A DNA stretch of 64,000 bases from assembly GCA_016763855.1 (NCBI GenBank), contig JAESSY010000005.1, positions 1 through 64,000 on the forward strand. The letters are read 5' to 3'. The notes under the pieces are model-generated. The model worked only from the letters and a program-made list of their open reading frames with translations, was not told the DNA's origin and did no database searches. Position numbers and translations under genes: made by a program. The stretch comes from Pseudomonadales bacterium (lineage in GTDB: Bacteria > Pseudomonadota > Gammaproteobacteria > Pseudomonadales > Azotimanducaceae). Below are positions 1 through 10,587 of this stretch, piece after piece (position 1 is the first letter of the stretch; every line of letters begins with the position of its first letter).

Positions 1-265
1 GAAATTAGCAGCGAAATTTGCTGTTAAAAGAGCTGCTTTAAAGAAGACTATCGCGGATCCAACAGCATCTGATGAAGATCGCTGGGAAGCGCAGCTGAAA
101 TTGCAAGCGTTACCACGAAATGCAAGTCCTACAAGACAAGTACGTCGTTGTAATTTAACCGGTCGTCCGCACGCAGTTTATCGTCGTTTCGGATTGGCTC
201 GACAGAAATTAAGAGAAGCAGCCAACCGCGGCGATGTGCCTGGTTTGGTTAAGTCTAGCTGGTAG
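1..265 (+). CDS. rpsN: 30S ribosomal protein S14 (5' end outside window)
   Basis: Partial gene; reading from base 2 gives 87 C-terminal residues ending KSSW before TAG. S14 sits in the head of the small ribosomal subunit. The '[20 protein letters not shown]' block is the S14 signature. The sequence is the zinc-independent, roughly 100-residue type, with no CxxC pairs. It is followed 15 bases later by rpsH, as in the standard spc operon. Confidence 0.96.
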   Translation, partial: KLAAKFAVKRAALKKTIADPTASDEDRWEAQLKLQALPRNASPTRQVRRCNLTGRPHAVYRRFGLARQKLREAANRGDVPGLVKSSW

Positions 266-280
266 GGGAAACAGACACTC

Positions 281-673
281 ATGACTATGCAAGATCCATT
301 GGCAGATATGTTGACACGTATTCGTAATGCGCAAACTGCCCGTATTGAAGAAATTGAAATGCCTTCATCTACAGTTAAAACTGCGGTAGCGCAGGTGCTT
401 AAAGATGAAGGGTATATCGTTGACTATTCAGTTGATAGTGATGCCAAGCCTCACTTGAAGATAGCGTTGAAATATCATAACGGTCAGCCAGTCATCGAAG
501 AAATCAAGCGCGTAAGCCGACCAGGCCTGCGTCAGTATAAAGGTAAGGATGATATTCCTAATGTAAAAGGTGGTTTGGGAATTATTATTTTATCTACAAA
601 TAAAGGTTTGATGACCGATCGTACTGCTCGCGCAGCGGGACTTGGCGGCGAACTGATTTGCTCAGTATTTTAA
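281..673 (+). CDS. rpsH: 30S ribosomal protein S8
   Basis: 130 residues, full length for the family, starting [18 protein letters not shown] and ending GGELICSVF. The C-terminal '[20 protein letters not shown]' stretch is the conserved 16S-rRNA-binding region. S8 is a primary binder of the 16S central domain and in Enterobacteria also represses the spc operon mRNA; whether it does so here cannot be told. It lies between rpsN and rplF in canonical order. Confidence 0.98.
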   Translation: MTMQDPLADMLTRIRNAQTARIEEIEMPSSTVKTAVAQVLKDEGYIVDYSVDSDAKPHLKIALKYHNGQPVIEEIKRVSRPGLRQYKGKDDIPNVKGGLGIIILSTNKGLMTDRTARAAGLGGELICSVF

Positions 674-729
674 ACTGCCCTACTTATTATATGAAATTTA
701 AGTTTGCAGAGAACAAAGGTTTATAGAAT

Positions 730-1263
730 ATGTCGAGAATTGCAAATAGCCCGGTTGAGATTCCTTCAGGCGTCGAAGTTACGCTTGGTGCTGGGTCAAT
801 AGCCATAAAAGGTAGCAAGGGTAATCTGAGCGTCGATATACACGAGGCTGTTGTCATTAAACAAGAAGATAACTTGTTAAAGTTTTCTACTTCTGTAAGT
901 GGTAAAAAGCCGATTGCATTGTCAGGTACTTTTCGAGCCATAGTCAGCAACATGGTTGAAGGTGTGACAAAGGGTTTTACAAAAGAGCTGACTTTGATTG
1001 GTGTTGGTTATAGAGCCAAGGTTGCTGGAAATAAATTAACCTTGAGTCTGGGTTTTTCACATCCCGTTGTATATGAAATCCCTGAAGGTATTCAAATTGA
1101 AGGGCCGAGCAATACTCAATTATTTATTAAGGGTGTTGATAAGCAATTAGTCGGTCAGGTAGCTGCGGACATCCGTGCTTACCGACCACCAGAGCCTTAT
1201 AAAGGTAAGGGCGTTCGATATGCTGACGAGTACGTCAAGCGAAAGGATGCTAAGAAAAAGTAA
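730..1263 (+). CDS. rplF: 50S ribosomal protein L6
   Basis: 177 residues, the usual length, with the two tandem alpha-beta halves of L6. The C-terminal signature '[20 protein letters not shown]' is visible. L6 binds 23S rRNA near the elongation-factor site. The start ATG follows a 56-base gap from rpsH with an AAAGG-type ribosome site ahead of it. Confidence 0.98.
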   Translation: MSRIANSPVEIPSGVEVTLGAGSIAIKGSKGNLSVDIHEAVVIKQEDNLLKFSTSVSGKKPIALSGTFRAIVSNMVEGVTKGFTKELTLIGVGYRAKVAGNKLTLSLGFSHPVVYEIPEGIQIEGPSNTQLFIKGVDKQLVGQVAADIRAYRPPEPYKGKGVRYADEYVKRKDAKKK

Positions 1264-1319
1264 TCAAACCAGATTTGATTAAGTTAAACGAACTGGTACA
1301 AGTATTTTTTGAGGAAAAT

Positions 1320-1670
1320 ATGAGCAAGAAGAATGACGCTCGATTGAGAAGAGCAAGAAGAGGCAGAAAGCATATAGAAAAGCTTGAAATGCCAAGACTA
1401 TGTGTTTACCGATCGCCTCGGCATATTTATGTGCAGGTGATATCGGCCTCTGGAAACGTAGTTGAAGCCTCAGCATCATCTGTTGAGAAAGATCTTCGAT
1501 CTGACACAACGGGCAATGTTGACAGTGCAACTCAGGTTGGCGCGCTCATTGCTGAAAGAGCGAAAGCCGCAGGTATTGAGCAAGTCGCATTTGATCGATC
1601 AGGTTATAAGTACCATGGTCGTGTAAAAGCATCAGCAGAAGCAGCCCGTGAAGGCGGACTGCAGTTTTAA
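1320..1670 (+). CDS. rplR: 50S ribosomal protein L18
   Basis: 116 residues from the ATG at 1320 ([14 protein letters not shown]...), matching the family length. A longer in-frame reading from 1275 adds 15 residues unlike any L18 and is rejected; TGAGGA lies just upstream of 1320. The basic N terminus and the ending '[20 protein letters not shown]' are typical. L18 binds 5S rRNA with L5 and L25. Confidence 0.96.
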   Translation: MSKKNDARLRRARRGRKHIEKLEMPRLCVYRSPRHIYVQVISASGNVVEASASSVEKDLRSDTTGNVDSATQVGALIAERAKAAGIEQVAFDRSGYKYHGRVKASAEAAREGGLQF

Positions 1671-1688
1671 GGCTGTAGAGGAATAGAC

Positions 1689-2192
1689 ATGGCGTATAAC
1701 GATCAAGATAACGAAGAAGGCATCCAGGAAAAGCTGGTTCAAGTAAACCGTGTAGCCAAAGTTGTAAAAGGCGGTCGGATATTTGGTTTCACTGCCTTGA
1801 CTGTCGTTGGTGATGGTAACGGTAAAGTGGGCTATGGACGTGGTAAGGCTCGCGAAGTGCCATTGGCTATTCAAAAGGCGATGGAAGCAGCAAGACGTAA
1901 TATGATCGACGTTGATCTAAAGGGTACAACGATTCAGTACCCCATTACTGCTCGACATGGCGCATCAAAAATATTCATGCAGCCTGCATCAGATGGTACT
2001 GGTATTATTGCTGGTAAGACGATGCGTGCGGTATTAGAAGTAGCCGGTGTACAAAATGTACTGGCTAAGTGTTACGGGTCAACAAATCCCGTAAACGTTA
2101 TTCGAGCGACCTTTGAAGGTTTGCAGAACATGCGGGCTCCAGCAAGTATTGCTGAGAAACGTGGCAAATCTATTGAAGAGATAACAGGATAA
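1689..2192 (+). CDS. rpsE: 30S ribosomal protein S5
   Basis: 167 residues, normal for gammaproteobacteria. It has the N-terminal double-stranded-RNA-binding fold ('[19 protein letters not shown]') followed by the S5 C-terminal domain ('[20 protein letters not shown]'). S5 contributes to decoding accuracy and mRNA helicase activity in the small subunit. It lies 18 bases after rplR and 8 before rpmD. Confidence 0.98.
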   Translation: MAYNDQDNEEGIQEKLVQVNRVAKVVKGGRIFGFTALTVVGDGNGKVGYGRGKAREVPLAIQKAMEAARRNMIDVDLKGTTIQYPITARHGASKIFMQPASDGTGIIAGKTMRAVLEVAGVQNVLAKCYGSTNPVNVIRATFEGLQNMRAPASIAEKRGKSIEEITG

Positions 2193-2200
2193 GCAGCGTC

Positions 2201-2389
2201 ATGGCAAAGCAAAAGACAATTAAAGTTACCTTGACTAAAAGTACCATTGGTCGACTCAAGAGCCACAAGGCTTGTGTCGCCGGTCTTGGTCTTAAGAGAA
2301 TACGCCACACAGTTGAAGTGATTGATACGCCAGAAAATCGCGGCATGATCAACAAAGTTTCATACATGGTCAATGTCGTAGGCGAGTAG
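2201..2389 (+). CDS. rpmD: 50S ribosomal protein L30
   Basis: 62 residues, the compact bacterial form, with the conserved '[20 protein letters not shown]' core and the '[11 protein letters not shown]' segment. It is a small, basic 23S-rRNA-binding protein in canonical position between S5 and L15. Confidence 0.97.
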   Translation: MAKQKTIKVTLTKSTIGRLKSHKACVAGLGLKRIRHTVEVIDTPENRGMINKVSYMVNVVGE

Positions 2390-2399
2390 GAGCAACAAA

Positions 2400-2834
2400 A
2401 TGCAATTGAATTCATTAAGTCCGGCTGACGGCAGTAAAACTAACAAGAAGCGTGTTGGACGTGGGATTGGTAGTGGCACAGGTAAAACTTGTGGGCGCGG
2501 CCATAAAGGCCAGAAATCCAGAACAGGTGGTGGCATTCGTCCAGGATTTGAGGGCGGTCAACAGCCTTTGCAAATGAGATTGCCTAAGTTTGGCTTTAAT
2601 TCGAAAAAAGCACGGGTTACTGCTGAAGTAACCTTGTCTGAAATTGCGAATGTTGACGCAGATGTTATTGATCTGCAGGCGCTTAAAGAAGCCGACATTA
2701 TTGGAGAAGGTATGATGCGCGCCAAGGTAATGTTGTCGGGTAAAATTGAAAAATCAGTAAAGCTCAAAGGACTTGGTGTTACTAAAGGTGCTAGAGCTGC
2801 AATTGAAGCCGCTGGCGGCAGCATAGAAGCTTAA
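2400..2834 (+). CDS. rplO: 50S ribosomal protein L15
   Basis: 144 residues. The glycine- and arginine-rich N-terminal extension ('[20 protein letters not shown]', '[16 protein letters not shown]') is characteristic and threads into 23S rRNA. The C-terminal globular part ends '[16 protein letters not shown]'. It ends 23 bases before secY, the usual arrangement coupling ribosome and translocon expression. Confidence 0.98.
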   Translation: MQLNSLSPADGSKTNKKRVGRGIGSGTGKTCGRGHKGQKSRTGGGIRPGFEGGQQPLQMRLPKFGFNSKKARVTAEVTLSEIANVDADVIDLQALKEADIIGEGMMRAKVMLSGKIEKSVKLKGLGVTKGARAAIEAAGGSIEA

Positions 2835-2857
2835 GTAAAGAGAGCGTACAGATACAA

Positions 2858-4192
2858 ATGACCAGTTCACTGGCACAAAGAGCAGGCGGAGCGGTAGGCG
2901 CAGGTGGCGGATTATCAGAGTTACGCCAGCGTTTATGGTTTGTTTTTTTGGCAATCGTTGTTTACCGAATTGGAAGTCACATACCCATTCCAGGTATTGA
3001 CCCCGAACGCTTGAGATTGTTATTTGATCAAAATCAGGGCGGCATCCTAGATTTGTTTAACATGTTTTCCGGTGGTGCGTTGGAAAGGATGAGTATTTTT
3101 GCATTGGGTATCATGCCGTATATTTCGGCATCAATTATCACCCAATTGCTGGTTGCAACGACACCATCGTTACAACAATTGAAGAAAGAAGGTGATGCAG
3201 GACGGAGAAAGATAGCCCGGTACACCCGGTACGGTACTTTGTTGCTTGCAACAGTGCAGGGGTTTGCCTTTAGTAGCGGTTTGTCTGCACAGGGTTTGTC
3301 CTACACAGGAAATTTCGCCTTTCATTTTGTGGCGATTTCAACCCTGGTGACGGGCGCGATGTTCCTGATGTGGTTAGGGGAACAGGTTACTGAGCGAGGT
3401 ATTGGAAACGGTATTTCTGTAATTATTTTTGCTGGTATTGTTTCAGGCTTCCCAAGTGCGATCGGGCAGTCCTTTGAGCAAGCAAGGCAGGGTGAGATCC
3501 CCATTATTGGTTTGTTACTGATAGCCGTGCTCGCCATTTTAGTAGTCGCTTTTGTTGTCTATGTAGAAAGAGGGCAGCGACGTATAACGATTAATTACGC
3601 TCGGCGCCAACAGGGTAGAAAGATGTACCAGGCGCAGAGCAGTCATTTGCCATTAAAAGTGAATATGGCTGGTGTCATACCGGCGATTTTCGCCAGTAGT
3701 TTACTGCTATTTCCTGCTTCATTAGGGCAGTGGTTTGGACAGTCACCCGGTATGGAGTGGTTGCAGGAATTGAGCTTGCAAATTGCCCCAGGGCAGCCCT
3801 TGAACATTATTTTGTTTTCAATGGGAATTATATTTTTCTGCTTCTGGTACACGGGCTTGATGTTTAACCCAAAAGAAGTAGCAGATAATTTGAAAAAGTC
3901 TGGTGCATTTATTCCAGGTTACAGGCCAGGTGAACAGACAGCGAAGCATATTGATACGATTTTGACGAGACTGACGTTATTTGGCTCGTTATACATGACA
4001 GCGGTATGTTTATTACCACAGGTATTGGTGGTGCAGTTTAACGTCACCTTTCAGTTAGGTGGTACAGCCTTATTGATTGTTGTAGTTGTTGTGATGGATT
4101 TTATATCACAAATTCAGACACATCTGATGTCAAATCAGTATGAGTCATTAATGAAGAAGTCCAATTTACAAAATTTTGGACGTAATAAGTAG
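2858..4192 (+). CDS. secY: protein translocase channel SecY
   Basis: 444 residues, full length, with about ten hydrophobic segments. It is the central pore of the SecYEG inner-membrane translocon. Family landmarks include '[14 protein letters not shown]' near the first membrane segment, '[17 protein letters not shown]' and the cytosolic loop '[17 protein letters not shown]' that contacts SecA and ribosomes. Its position between rplO and rpmJ is standard. Confidence 0.98.
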   Translation: MTSSLAQRAGGAVGAGGGLSELRQRLWFVFLAIVVYRIGSHIPIPGIDPERLRLLFDQNQGGILDLFNMFSGGALERMSIFALGIMPYISASIITQLLVATTPSLQQLKKEGDAGRRKIARYTRYGTLLLATVQGFAFSSGLSAQGLSYTGNFAFHFVAISTLVTGAMFLMWLGEQVTERGIGNGISVIIFAGIVSGFPSAIGQSFEQARQGEIPIIGLLLIAVLAILVVAFVVYVERGQRRITINYARRQQGRKMYQAQSSHLPLKVNMAGVIPAIFASSLLLFPASLGQWFGQSPGMEWLQELSLQIAPGQPLNIILFSMGIIFFCFWYTGLMFNPKEVADNLKKSGAFIPGYRPGEQTAKHIDTILTRLTLFGSLYMTAVCLLPQVLVVQFNVTFQLGGTALLIVVVVVMDFISQIQTHLMSNQYESLMKKSNLQNFGRNK

Positions 4193-4208
4193 GAAAGCGG
4201 AGCAGATT

Positions 4209-4322
4209 ATGAAGGTTAGAGCTTCAGTAAAGAAGATGTGCCGAAATTGTCGAATTATCCGACGCAGAGGGGCTGTCAGAGTGATCTGTTCAGAACCAAA
4301 ACATAAACAGCGCCAAGGTTGA
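4209..4322 (+). CDS. rpmJ: 50S ribosomal protein L36
   Basis: 37-residue gene beginning [15 protein letters not shown] and ending KHKQRQG. Cys11, Cys14, Cys27 and His32 form the zinc-ribbon ligand set, so this is the zinc-binding version. It sits 16 bases after secY and 13 before rpsM, as in most gammaproteobacteria. Confidence 0.97.
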   Translation: MKVRASVKKMCRNCRIIRRRGAVRVICSEPKHKQRQG

Positions 4323-4335
4323 TAGGAGCGTCTGA

Positions 4336-4692
4336 ATGGCTCGTTTAGCTGGAATTAATATTCCTGATCACAAACATACAGTAATTTCACTGACATACAT
4401 TTATGGTATCGGTGCAACTACTGCGAAACAACTTTGCGATTCAACGGGCATTGCCCCTGACGCGAAGATTCAAGATCTCGATGAAGGTCAGCTTGACCAG
4501 CTTCGTGCTGAGATTGCAAAATTACCTGTTGAAGGTGATTTGCGACGAGAGGTTCAGCTCAATATTAAGCGTTTGCTTGATTTGGGTTGCTACCGCGGCA
4601 TTCGGCATCGTAGAAATTTACCGATGCGCGGGCAGCGTACGAAAACTAATGCCCGTACACGGAAAGGTCCTAAACGACCCATCCGCCGGTAA
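4336..4692 (+). CDS. rpsM: 30S ribosomal protein S13
   Basis: 118 residues with '[16 protein letters not shown]' (helix-hairpin-helix region) and the basic tail '[20 protein letters not shown]' that reaches the P-site tRNA. First gene of the alpha operon (S13-S11-S4-RpoA-L17). The 79-base gap to rpsK contains a short hairpin (4724-4744, nine pairs including one G-U), of unknown significance. Confidence 0.98.
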   Translation: MARLAGINIPDHKHTVISLTYIYGIGATTAKQLCDSTGIAPDAKIQDLDEGQLDQLRAEIAKLPVEGDLRREVQLNIKRLLDLGCYRGIRHRRNLPMRGQRTKTNARTRKGPKRPIRR

Positions 4693-4771
4693 GTATCTTT
4701 CGATAGAGAGCGCGAATAAAAATTTCTCGTCAATTTGATGAGAACAAACATAAAAGAGCGAAGTGACTAAT

Positions 4772-5170
4772 ATGTCTGAAGAAGAAACAACACCAACACC
4801 GGCGAAGCGTAAAGGCAAGCGCCAGGTGGTCGATGGTTTGGCTCATATTCACGCGTCATTTAACAATACGATCATTACGATAACCGATCGGCAAGGTGGT
4901 GCGCTGTCATGGGCGACTGCTGGAGGATCTGGTTTCCGTGGAGCAAGAAAGAGCACGCCTTTTGCGGCACAGGTTGCGGCAGAAAGAGCGGGCAACGCGG
5001 CGCTGGATTTTGGCTTGCAAAGCCTGGAAGTGTTCGTTAAGGGTCCCGGTCCTGGTCGTGAAGCAGCAGTTCGAGCACTAAACAGTGTTGGATACAAAAT
5101 TACTAACATTACTGACGTAACACCTATTCCACACAATGGATGTCGTCCACCTAAAAGACGTCGGGTGTAA
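4772..5170 (+). CDS. rpsK: 30S ribosomal protein S11
   Basis: 132 residues from the ATG at 4772 ([16 protein letters not shown]...). A GTG nine bases earlier is in frame, but the AAGAG ribosome site fits the ATG better. The core '[18 protein letters not shown]' and the ending '[18 protein letters not shown]' are diagnostic. The acidic, proline-containing first ten residues replace the usual basic start. S11 forms part of the platform and mRNA exit region. Confidence 0.96.
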   Translation: MSEEETTPTPAKRKGKRQVVDGLAHIHASFNNTIITITDRQGGALSWATAGGSGFRGARKSTPFAAQVAAERAGNAALDFGLQSLEVFVKGPGPGREAAVRALNSVGYKITNITDVTPIPHNGCRPPKRRRV

Positions 5171-5185
5171 CAGAGGAGATCGATT

Positions 5186-5803
5186 ATGGCCAGATATCTC
5201 GGCCCTACATGTAAATTAGCAAGAAGAGAAGGCACCGATCTGTATCTAAAGAGCGGTGTTAGACCTATCGAATCAAAGTGTAAGATTGATAATGTACCGG
5301 GGCAACATGGCGCTCGTCGTACACGTCTTTCAGATTACGCTGTTCAGTTGCGTGAAAAGCAAAAGGTACGTCGTATCTACGGTGTTCTTGAAAAGCAATT
5401 CCGTAACTATTATAAGAAAGCCGATCGTCAAAAGGGTGCAACAGGTGAAAACTTGCTGGTTATTCTTGAGCGTCGCCTCGACAATGTTGTTTACCGTATG
5501 GGCTTTGGTTCAACACGTGCTGAAGCCAGACAGCTTGTTTCTCACAAAGCAATTTTGGTCAACGGTAATATGATCAACATTCCTTCCTTCCAAGTGGAAG
5601 CCGGGGATACGGTTTCTATTCGGGAAAAATCCAAGAAGCAATTGCGGATACAAGGCGCATTGTCAATCGCGGCTAACCGTGTAGTAGATTGGGTTGAAGT
5701 GAATAAAGAAAAACTGGAAGGCGTGTTTCGCTCTTTTCCAGAACGAGATGAGTTGCCTGCTGAGATTAATGAGAATTTAATCGTCGAGCTCTACTCTAAG
5801 TAA
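5186..5803 (+). CDS. rpsD: 30S ribosomal protein S4
   Basis: 205 residues, full length, beginning [19 protein letters not shown]. The S4 RNA-binding fold lies around residues 95-160 ('[20 protein letters not shown]'). S4 nucleates 16S rRNA folding and in Enterobacteria represses the alpha operon. The second position is the zinc-free type, without the four-cysteine N-terminal knuckle. Confidence 0.98.
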   Translation: MARYLGPTCKLARREGTDLYLKSGVRPIESKCKIDNVPGQHGARRTRLSDYAVQLREKQKVRRIYGVLEKQFRNYYKKADRQKGATGENLLVILERRLDNVVYRMGFGSTRAEARQLVSHKAILVNGNMINIPSFQVEAGDTVSIREKSKKQLRIQGALSIAANRVVDWVEVNKEKLEGVFRSFPERDELPAEINENLIVELYSK

Positions 5804-5871
5804 TTGATAAAAACTTTTTTGAAAAAGAAAGTAATTGAAACCATTCGGAATATTTCTTTAAAGGTATATTT

Positions 5872-6873
5872 ATGGCCCATTCGTCATTAGAGTTTTTAAC
5901 GCCTAAGCATATCCAGGTAGAACAGGAGAGCATCACGAAGGCGAAAGTTGTACTTGAGCCCCTAGAACGCGGCTTTGGTCATACTCTAGGTAATGCCCTG
6001 CGTCGTATCCTCTTGTCATCTATGCCAGGCGGTGCGATCACAGAAACTGAAATTGAAGGCGTGCTTCATGAATACAGTGCGATTGACGGTGTCCAGGAAG
6101 ATGTCATTGAGATCCTGCTTAATTTGAAGGGAGTTGCCATCCGATTGAACGAGGCGGATGAGACAGAACTTGTTATTGATAAGCAAGGACCTTGTGTTGT
6201 AACAGCTGCAGACTTCGTGCTCGATCACGATGTTGAAATTTTCAATCCCGAACATGTTATTGCGACTTTGAATGAATCCGGTAGTCTTAAGCTACGTGCC
6301 AAAGTAAGTCGTGGTCGTGGTTATGAGCCAGCTGATCTTCGTAAATCAGCGGACGAAGATGGCCGGATCATTGGAAGTTTATTACTGGATGCCTCTTATA
6401 GCCCGGTTAGCCGAGTGTCCTACAAAGTAGATAGTGCTCGCGTAGAGCAAAGAACTGATCTCGATAAGCTTATTATCGACTTAGAAACTAACGGTACAAT
6501 TGAGCCGGAAGAAGCTATCCGCAGAGCAGCGACTATATTACAACAGCAAGTAAGTGTATTTGTTGACTTGCAAAGCGAAAAAGAACCAGAGCCAGAAGAG
6601 CAGGAAGACGAGATCGATCCTATCTTGTTACGGCCTGTTGATGATCTTGAGTTAACCGTAAGGTCGGCAAACTGTCTTAAAGCTGAAAATATTTATTACA
6701 TCGGTGATCTTATTCGACGTACAGAAGTCGAATTGCTGAAGACACCAAACTTGGGTAAGAAGTCACTGACAGAAATTAAAGACGTATTGGCATCTCGTGG
6801 GCTGTCACTTGGCATGCGTCTGGAAAACTGGCCGCCTTCTAGCCTTCGCGGTGATGACCGACTCTTAGGTTAA
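5872..6873 (+). CDS. rpoA: DNA-directed RNA polymerase subunit alpha
   Basis: 333 residues. The N-terminal dimerisation and assembly domain contains '[20 protein letters not shown]'. The C-terminal domain, from about residue 250, contains '[20 protein letters not shown]' and '[20 protein letters not shown]', which contact UP elements and activators. An acidic linker ([12 protein letters not shown]) separates them. AAAGG sits eight bases before the ATG. It is followed by rplQ, as usual. Confidence 0.98.
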   Translation: MAHSSLEFLTPKHIQVEQESITKAKVVLEPLERGFGHTLGNALRRILLSSMPGGAITETEIEGVLHEYSAIDGVQEDVIEILLNLKGVAIRLNEADETELVIDKQGPCVVTAADFVLDHDVEIFNPEHVIATLNESGSLKLRAKVSRGRGYEPADLRKSADEDGRIIGSLLLDASYSPVSRVSYKVDSARVEQRTDLDKLIIDLETNGTIEPEEAIRRAATILQQQVSVFVDLQSEKEPEPEEQEDEIDPILLRPVDDLELTVRSANCLKAENIYYIGDLIRRTEVELLKTPNLGKKSLTEIKDVLASRGLSLGMRLENWPPSSLRGDDRLLG

Positions 6874-6913
6874 GCCTTTATATTATTGATTAGCGACATC
6901 AGGAAATTATCTC

Positions 6914-7312
6914 ATGCGCCATAGAAAAAGTGGTAGACAACTAAATAGGAATTCATCGCACAGAAAAGCGATGTTCCGTAATATGGCCTGTTCATTGTTC
7001 GAACATGAAGTCATTAGAACAACTTTGCCAAAAGCAAAAGAGCTGAAGCGAGTTGCAGAGCCTCTGATTACGCTAGCGAAGTCCGATTCTGTTGCAAATC
7101 GTCGTTTGGCTTTTTCAAGAACAGGTAGCAAAGACGCAGTGGGTAAATTGTTTACTGATCTTGGTCCTCGTTATGCCGAACGTCCAGGTGGTTACACTCG
7201 AATCTTAAAGTGTGGATTTCGTACCGGTGATGCAGCACCAATGGCTTATATTGAACTTGTTGATCGACCTATCGTTGATGATGAAGATGATATCGAGGAA
7301 GATGAAGAATAG
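6914..7312 (+). CDS. rplQ: 50S ribosomal protein L17
   Basis: 132 residues: the conserved '[20 protein letters not shown]' start and '[20 protein letters not shown]' motif define L17. An acidic tail ([11 protein letters not shown]) extends past the minimal family length. Last gene of the alpha operon; a strong terminator follows 38 bases downstream. Confidence 0.98.
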   Translation: MRHRKSGRQLNRNSSHRKAMFRNMACSLFEHEVIRTTLPKAKELKRVAEPLITLAKSDSVANRRLAFSRTGSKDAVGKLFTDLGPRYAERPGGYTRILKCGFRTGDAAPMAYIELVDRPIVDDEDDIEEDEE

Positions 7313-7350
7313 AGGTTTCTTTTTTCTGAGGAACTCTAAGCACTCATTTT

Positions 7351-7386
7351 AAAAAGGCTCGCCAATTGGCGGGCCTTTTTGTTTTT
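7351..7386. terminator. bidirectional intrinsic terminator rplQ / uvrA
   Basis: The arms AAAAAGGC and GCCTTTTT enclose an inner CGCC-AATT-GGCG hairpin, giving a long GC-rich stem flanked by A-tracts on the left and T-tracts on the right. It lies between convergent rplQ (+) and uvrA (-), so either strand would give a stem plus U-run and it can stop transcription from both sides. Confidence 0.93.
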
Positions 7387-7438
7387 ATCTAGCCCTGACT
7401 CTTTATTTGGCCCCGACTCTTCATTTAGCCACGGCGCT

Positions 7439-10285
7439 TTAAGCTTGTTTTGCTAATTTTCTGGATAGTACCGGAGCAAGGTATTGACCTGTAAATGAAG
7501 CATCTATCTCTGCCAGATCCTCCGGTGTACCTTCGGCGATAATTTTTCCACCGCCGCCGCCGCCTTCAGGACCCAAGTCGATGACCCAGTCTGCGGTCTT
7601 GATGACATCTAAGTTGTGCTCAATGATAACGACTGTATTTCCCTGATCTCGTAACTTATGTAGCACCTGAAGCAATTGCTCAATATCATGAAAGTGTAAG
7701 CCCGTCGTAGGTTCATCAAGAATATAAAGTGTTTGCCCTGTGCCTCTTTTTGAAAGCTCCCTTGATAGTTTGACTCGTTGGGCTTCACCTCCTGACAAGG
7801 TGGTTGCACTTTGCCCTAATCGAATATAACCCAGTCCTACATCAACCAAGGTTTTTAAACGACGTTCTATCATGGGAATTGCAGAGAAAAATTCATGTGC
7901 ATCTTCCACTGTGAGTGACAGTACGTCGTCGATGCTCTTTCCTTTATAGAGTACTTCTAAAGTTTCTCGATTATACCGACGCCCTTGACATTCATCGCAA
8001 GTAACGTAGATGTCTGCCAAGAAATGCATTTCGACTTTGATTAAACCATCTCCTTGACAGGCTTCACATCGCCCCCCCTTGACATTAAAACTAAATCGAC
8101 CGGGTTTATATCCCCGCGATCGAGCTTCATGTGTTGCTGAAAACAATTCGCGAATGGGTGTGAAAATATTAGTATAGGTTGCAGGATTCGAGCGCGGCGT
8201 CCTACCAATAGGGCTTTGATTAATATCGACGACTTTATCCAATTGTTCCATTCCGACAATGGATTCGTAAGGAGATGTTTTTGGATTCAATGCGCCGTTA
8301 AGTTGTTTAGCAGCGATAGGATATAGGGTGCTATTGATGAGAGTAGATTTACCCGAACCTGAGACCCCAGTAATACAGGTCATCAAACCCAGAGGGATGC
8401 AAAGATCTACTGATTGTAGATTATTGCCCGTAGCTTTTAGCAGGTGTAGTAGTTTGTCTGGATTGTAAGCGTGCCGTCTTTCGGGGATTTTTATTCCGCG
8501 GCGTCCCGATAGGAATTGCCCTGTTACAGATTCCTTGGATGAAAGAATATCCTTTAGTTGACCTTGGGCGACAATCTCTCCGCCATGAATACCAGCACCT
8601 GGTCCAATATCAATGATGTAGTCGGCTGCCCGTATTGCTTCTTCATCATGCTCGACGATGATCACGGTATTTCCAATATCTCGGAGATGATTCAAGGTAT
8701 TCAAGAGCCGTTGATTGTCTCTCTGATGTAAATCAATGGATGGTTCGTCAAGAATATACATGACCCCCACAAGCCCCGCACCAATTTGACTGGCTAATCT
8801 GATTCGTTGGGCCTCTCCCCCACTCAAGGTGTCAGCGCTTCTGGATAAGGTCAAATAATTCAGGCCGACATCTTTGAGAAAGCTCAGTCGTGCACAAATT
8901 TCGCTTAGTATTTTTTCCGCAATCTGGGCTTTTTGTCCTGCAAGCTTTAGGGTCGAAAAATATTCATGGGCGGTAGAGATGGACCAACTTGTCATCGTAG
9001 GAAGTGACAAGCCTTCAATGGTGACTGCTCTAGAATCCTTGCCGAGGCGTGTTCCCTTACAACTTGGACAATCATGGGTACTTAGAAATTTACCTAGGTT
9101 CTCACGGACCACGTTCGATTCGGTATCCTTATACCGTCGTTCCATATTGGGAATAATGCCTTCAAAAGAATGAGCACGGGTGTATTCATCACCTCTGTCA
9201 TTCACATAGTGAAACTGAATATGTTCCTTGCCTGTACCGAATAAAATAGCGTCTCGTTGAGAGGCTTGTAAATCTTGAAATGGTGTATCAATTTTGAAGT
9301 TGTAATGCCGTGCCAGAGAGTTCAGCATTTGAAAGTAGTATATATTACGCCGGTCCCAGCCTTGTATTGCCCCCTCGGCCAGTGACAACTCTTCGTCGTG
9401 GACTACGGTACTCAAATCAAAAAATTGTTTATGTCCCAATCCGTCACAGGTACTACATGCTCCAGCAGGATTGTTGAAAGAGAATAATCTTGGCTCTAGT
9501 TCTTGGATTGAGTGGCCGCATTCGGGACAGGCAAAGCGAGCTGAAAATATAATGTCTGCTTCCGTTGAATCGTCCATGTAGGCAATGGTTGCAAGTCCAT
9601 CGGAAAGTTGAATAGCAGTTTCAAAAGAGTCTGCCAATCTAATATTCAAATCCTCGCGAATTTTAAATCGATCGACAATGGCTTCAATGGTGTGCATTTT
9701 GTTCTTTTCAAGTGCCGGAACTTCATCGAGGTCTGTCACAATGCCATCGATTCTTGCTCGAACAAATCCCTGAGTACGTAATTGGTTGAAGAGATGAAGG
9801 TGTTCGCCTTTGCGTCTTTTCACCAAAGGCGCTAATAACATCACCCGAGTTCCTTCGCCGATGTCCATGACGTGATCAACCATTTGAGAAATGGATTGAG
9901 CCTCAAGTCGAGTGCCATGTTCTGGACAATGTGGTTCCCCTACACGGGCGAATAGTAAACGTAGATAGTCATAGATTTCGGTAATTGTCCCGACCGTCGA
10001 ACGTGGATTATGACTAGTCGATTTTTGCTCAATTGAGATAGCAGGGGAGAGCCCGTCGATATGATCAACATCGGGCTTTTCCATCAATGAAAGAAATTGC
10101 CTTGCATAGGCGGAAAGGGATTCAACATATCGCCGCTGACCTTCAGCATACAATGTATCGAAGGCAAGCGAAGACTTTCCAGAACCAGACAAACCGGTAA
10201 TGACTACAAGCTTTTCTCTGGGTATGTCCAGATTAATGTTTTTGAGGTTGTGTGTTTTGGCACCTCGTATCGAAATGTAGTTCAT
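7439..10285 (-). CDS. uvrA: excinuclease ABC subunit A
   Basis: 948 residues, full length. The UvrA2B complex scans DNA for bulky lesions and loads UvrB. There are two ABC ATPase halves: Walker A 'GLSGSGKSS' at residues 31-38 and 'GVSGSGKST' in the second half. Both halves have 'LSGGEAQR' signatures and 'YILDEP' Walker B. Zinc-finger cysteines are visible at 'CPECGH...CSTCDG' and 'CEACQGDG...CDECQGRR'. It is transcribed divergently from the MFS gene. No clear LexA box was seen upstream. Confidence 0.98.
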   Translation of the reverse strand: MNYISIRGAKTHNLKNINLDIPREKLVVITGLSGSGKSSLAFDTLYAEGQRRYVESLSAYARQFLSLMEKPDVDHIDGLSPAISIEQKSTSHNPRSTVGTITEIYDYLRLLFARVGEPHCPEHGTRLEAQSISQMVDHVMDIGEGTRVMLLAPLVKRRKGEHLHLFNQLRTQGFVRARIDGIVTDLDEVPALEKNKMHTIEAIVDRFKIREDLNIRLADSFETAIQLSDGLATIAYMDDSTEADIIFSARFACPECGHSIQELEPRLFSFNNPAGACSTCDGLGHKQFFDLSTVVHDEELSLAEGAIQGWDRRNIYYFQMLNSLARHYNFKIDTPFQDLQASQRDAILFGTGKEHIQFHYVNDRGDEYTRAHSFEGIIPNMERRYKDTESNVVRENLGKFLSTHDCPSCKGTRLGKDSRAVTIEGLSLPTMTSWSISTAHEYFSTLKLAGQKAQIAEKILSEICARLSFLKDVGLNYLTLSRSADTLSGGEAQRIRLASQIGAGLVGVMYILDEPSIDLHQRDNQRLLNTLNHLRDIGNTVIIVEHDEEAIRAADYIIDIGPGAGIHGGEIVAQGQLKDILSSKESVTGQFLSGRRGIKIPERRHAYNPDKLLHLLKATGNNLQSVDLCIPLGLMTCITGVSGSGKSTLINSTLYPIAAKQLNGALNPKTSPYESIVGMEQLDKVVDINQSPIGRTPRSNPATYTNIFTPIRELFSATHEARSRGYKPGRFSFNVKGGRCEACQGDGLIKVEMHFLADIYVTCDECQGRRYNRETLEVLYKGKSIDDVLSLTVEDAHEFFSAIPMIERRLKTLVDVGLGYIRLGQSATTLSGGEAQRVKLSRELSKRGTGQTLYILDEPTTGLHFHDIEQLLQVLHKLRDQGNTVVIIEHNLDVIKTADWVIDLGPEGGGGGGKIIAEGTPEDLAEIDASFTGQYLAPVLSRKLAKQA

Positions 10286-10587
10286 AGAGGTACGTATTTA
10301 CCAAGATTGATTAGGGCTTTGTCGATTATTAACGTCATCCCTTTGATGAAATATGTGTAAGCATAGACCTAATTTGTTATTATTACTTTTGTAATTAAGT
10401 CATCCTACTTTGATACCCTCGCGATCCGACAGGAGTCATCGCGAGCAATGCGAATAATATAATTTTGTCTCCCTGTAATCAAAGTAGATATGTCCCTCTC
10501 TCGTAAATAATGTATTAAAAGCTGAGATAAATGTAGTTTCTGCTTGGGTCCCTGAATGAATATACCTCTTAGTAATAGAGTGTCTGA
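10286..10587. other. uvrA / MFS divergent intergenic region
   Basis: 302 bases between two divergent start codons. It must carry both promoters, but no confident -35/-10 pair or CTG-N10-CAG LexA box was found. The notable content is a nested inverted repeat at 10405-10487, listed separately. No coding potential was seen. Confidence 0.6.
10405..10487. repeat. nested inverted repeats upstream of the MFS gene
   Basis: The outer arms CTACTTTGAT (10405-10414) and ATCAAAGTAG (10478-10487) are perfect complements. The inner arms CTCGCGAT (10418-10425) and ATCGCGAG (10438-10445) are also perfect. The unit could fold as a long hairpin with a 12-base inner loop and a 32-base bulge on one side. It may be a small palindromic mobile repeat or a structured leader; no T-run follows, so it is not an obvious terminator. 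Confidence 0.7.

Noticed and set aside
2858-2900. Alternative start for SecY
   Set aside because: The N terminus from 2858 fits the family, and no better ribosome site was seen downstream.
4724-4744. Hairpin between rpsM and rpsK as an S4 autoregulation site
   Set aside because: In E. coli the S4 target lies upstream of rpsM; this stem is short and includes a G-U pair, so no regulatory claim is made.
10286-10587. LexA (SOS) box upstream of uvrA
   Set aside because: Expected for many gammaproteobacteria, but no CTG-N10-CAG palindrome was found by eye.
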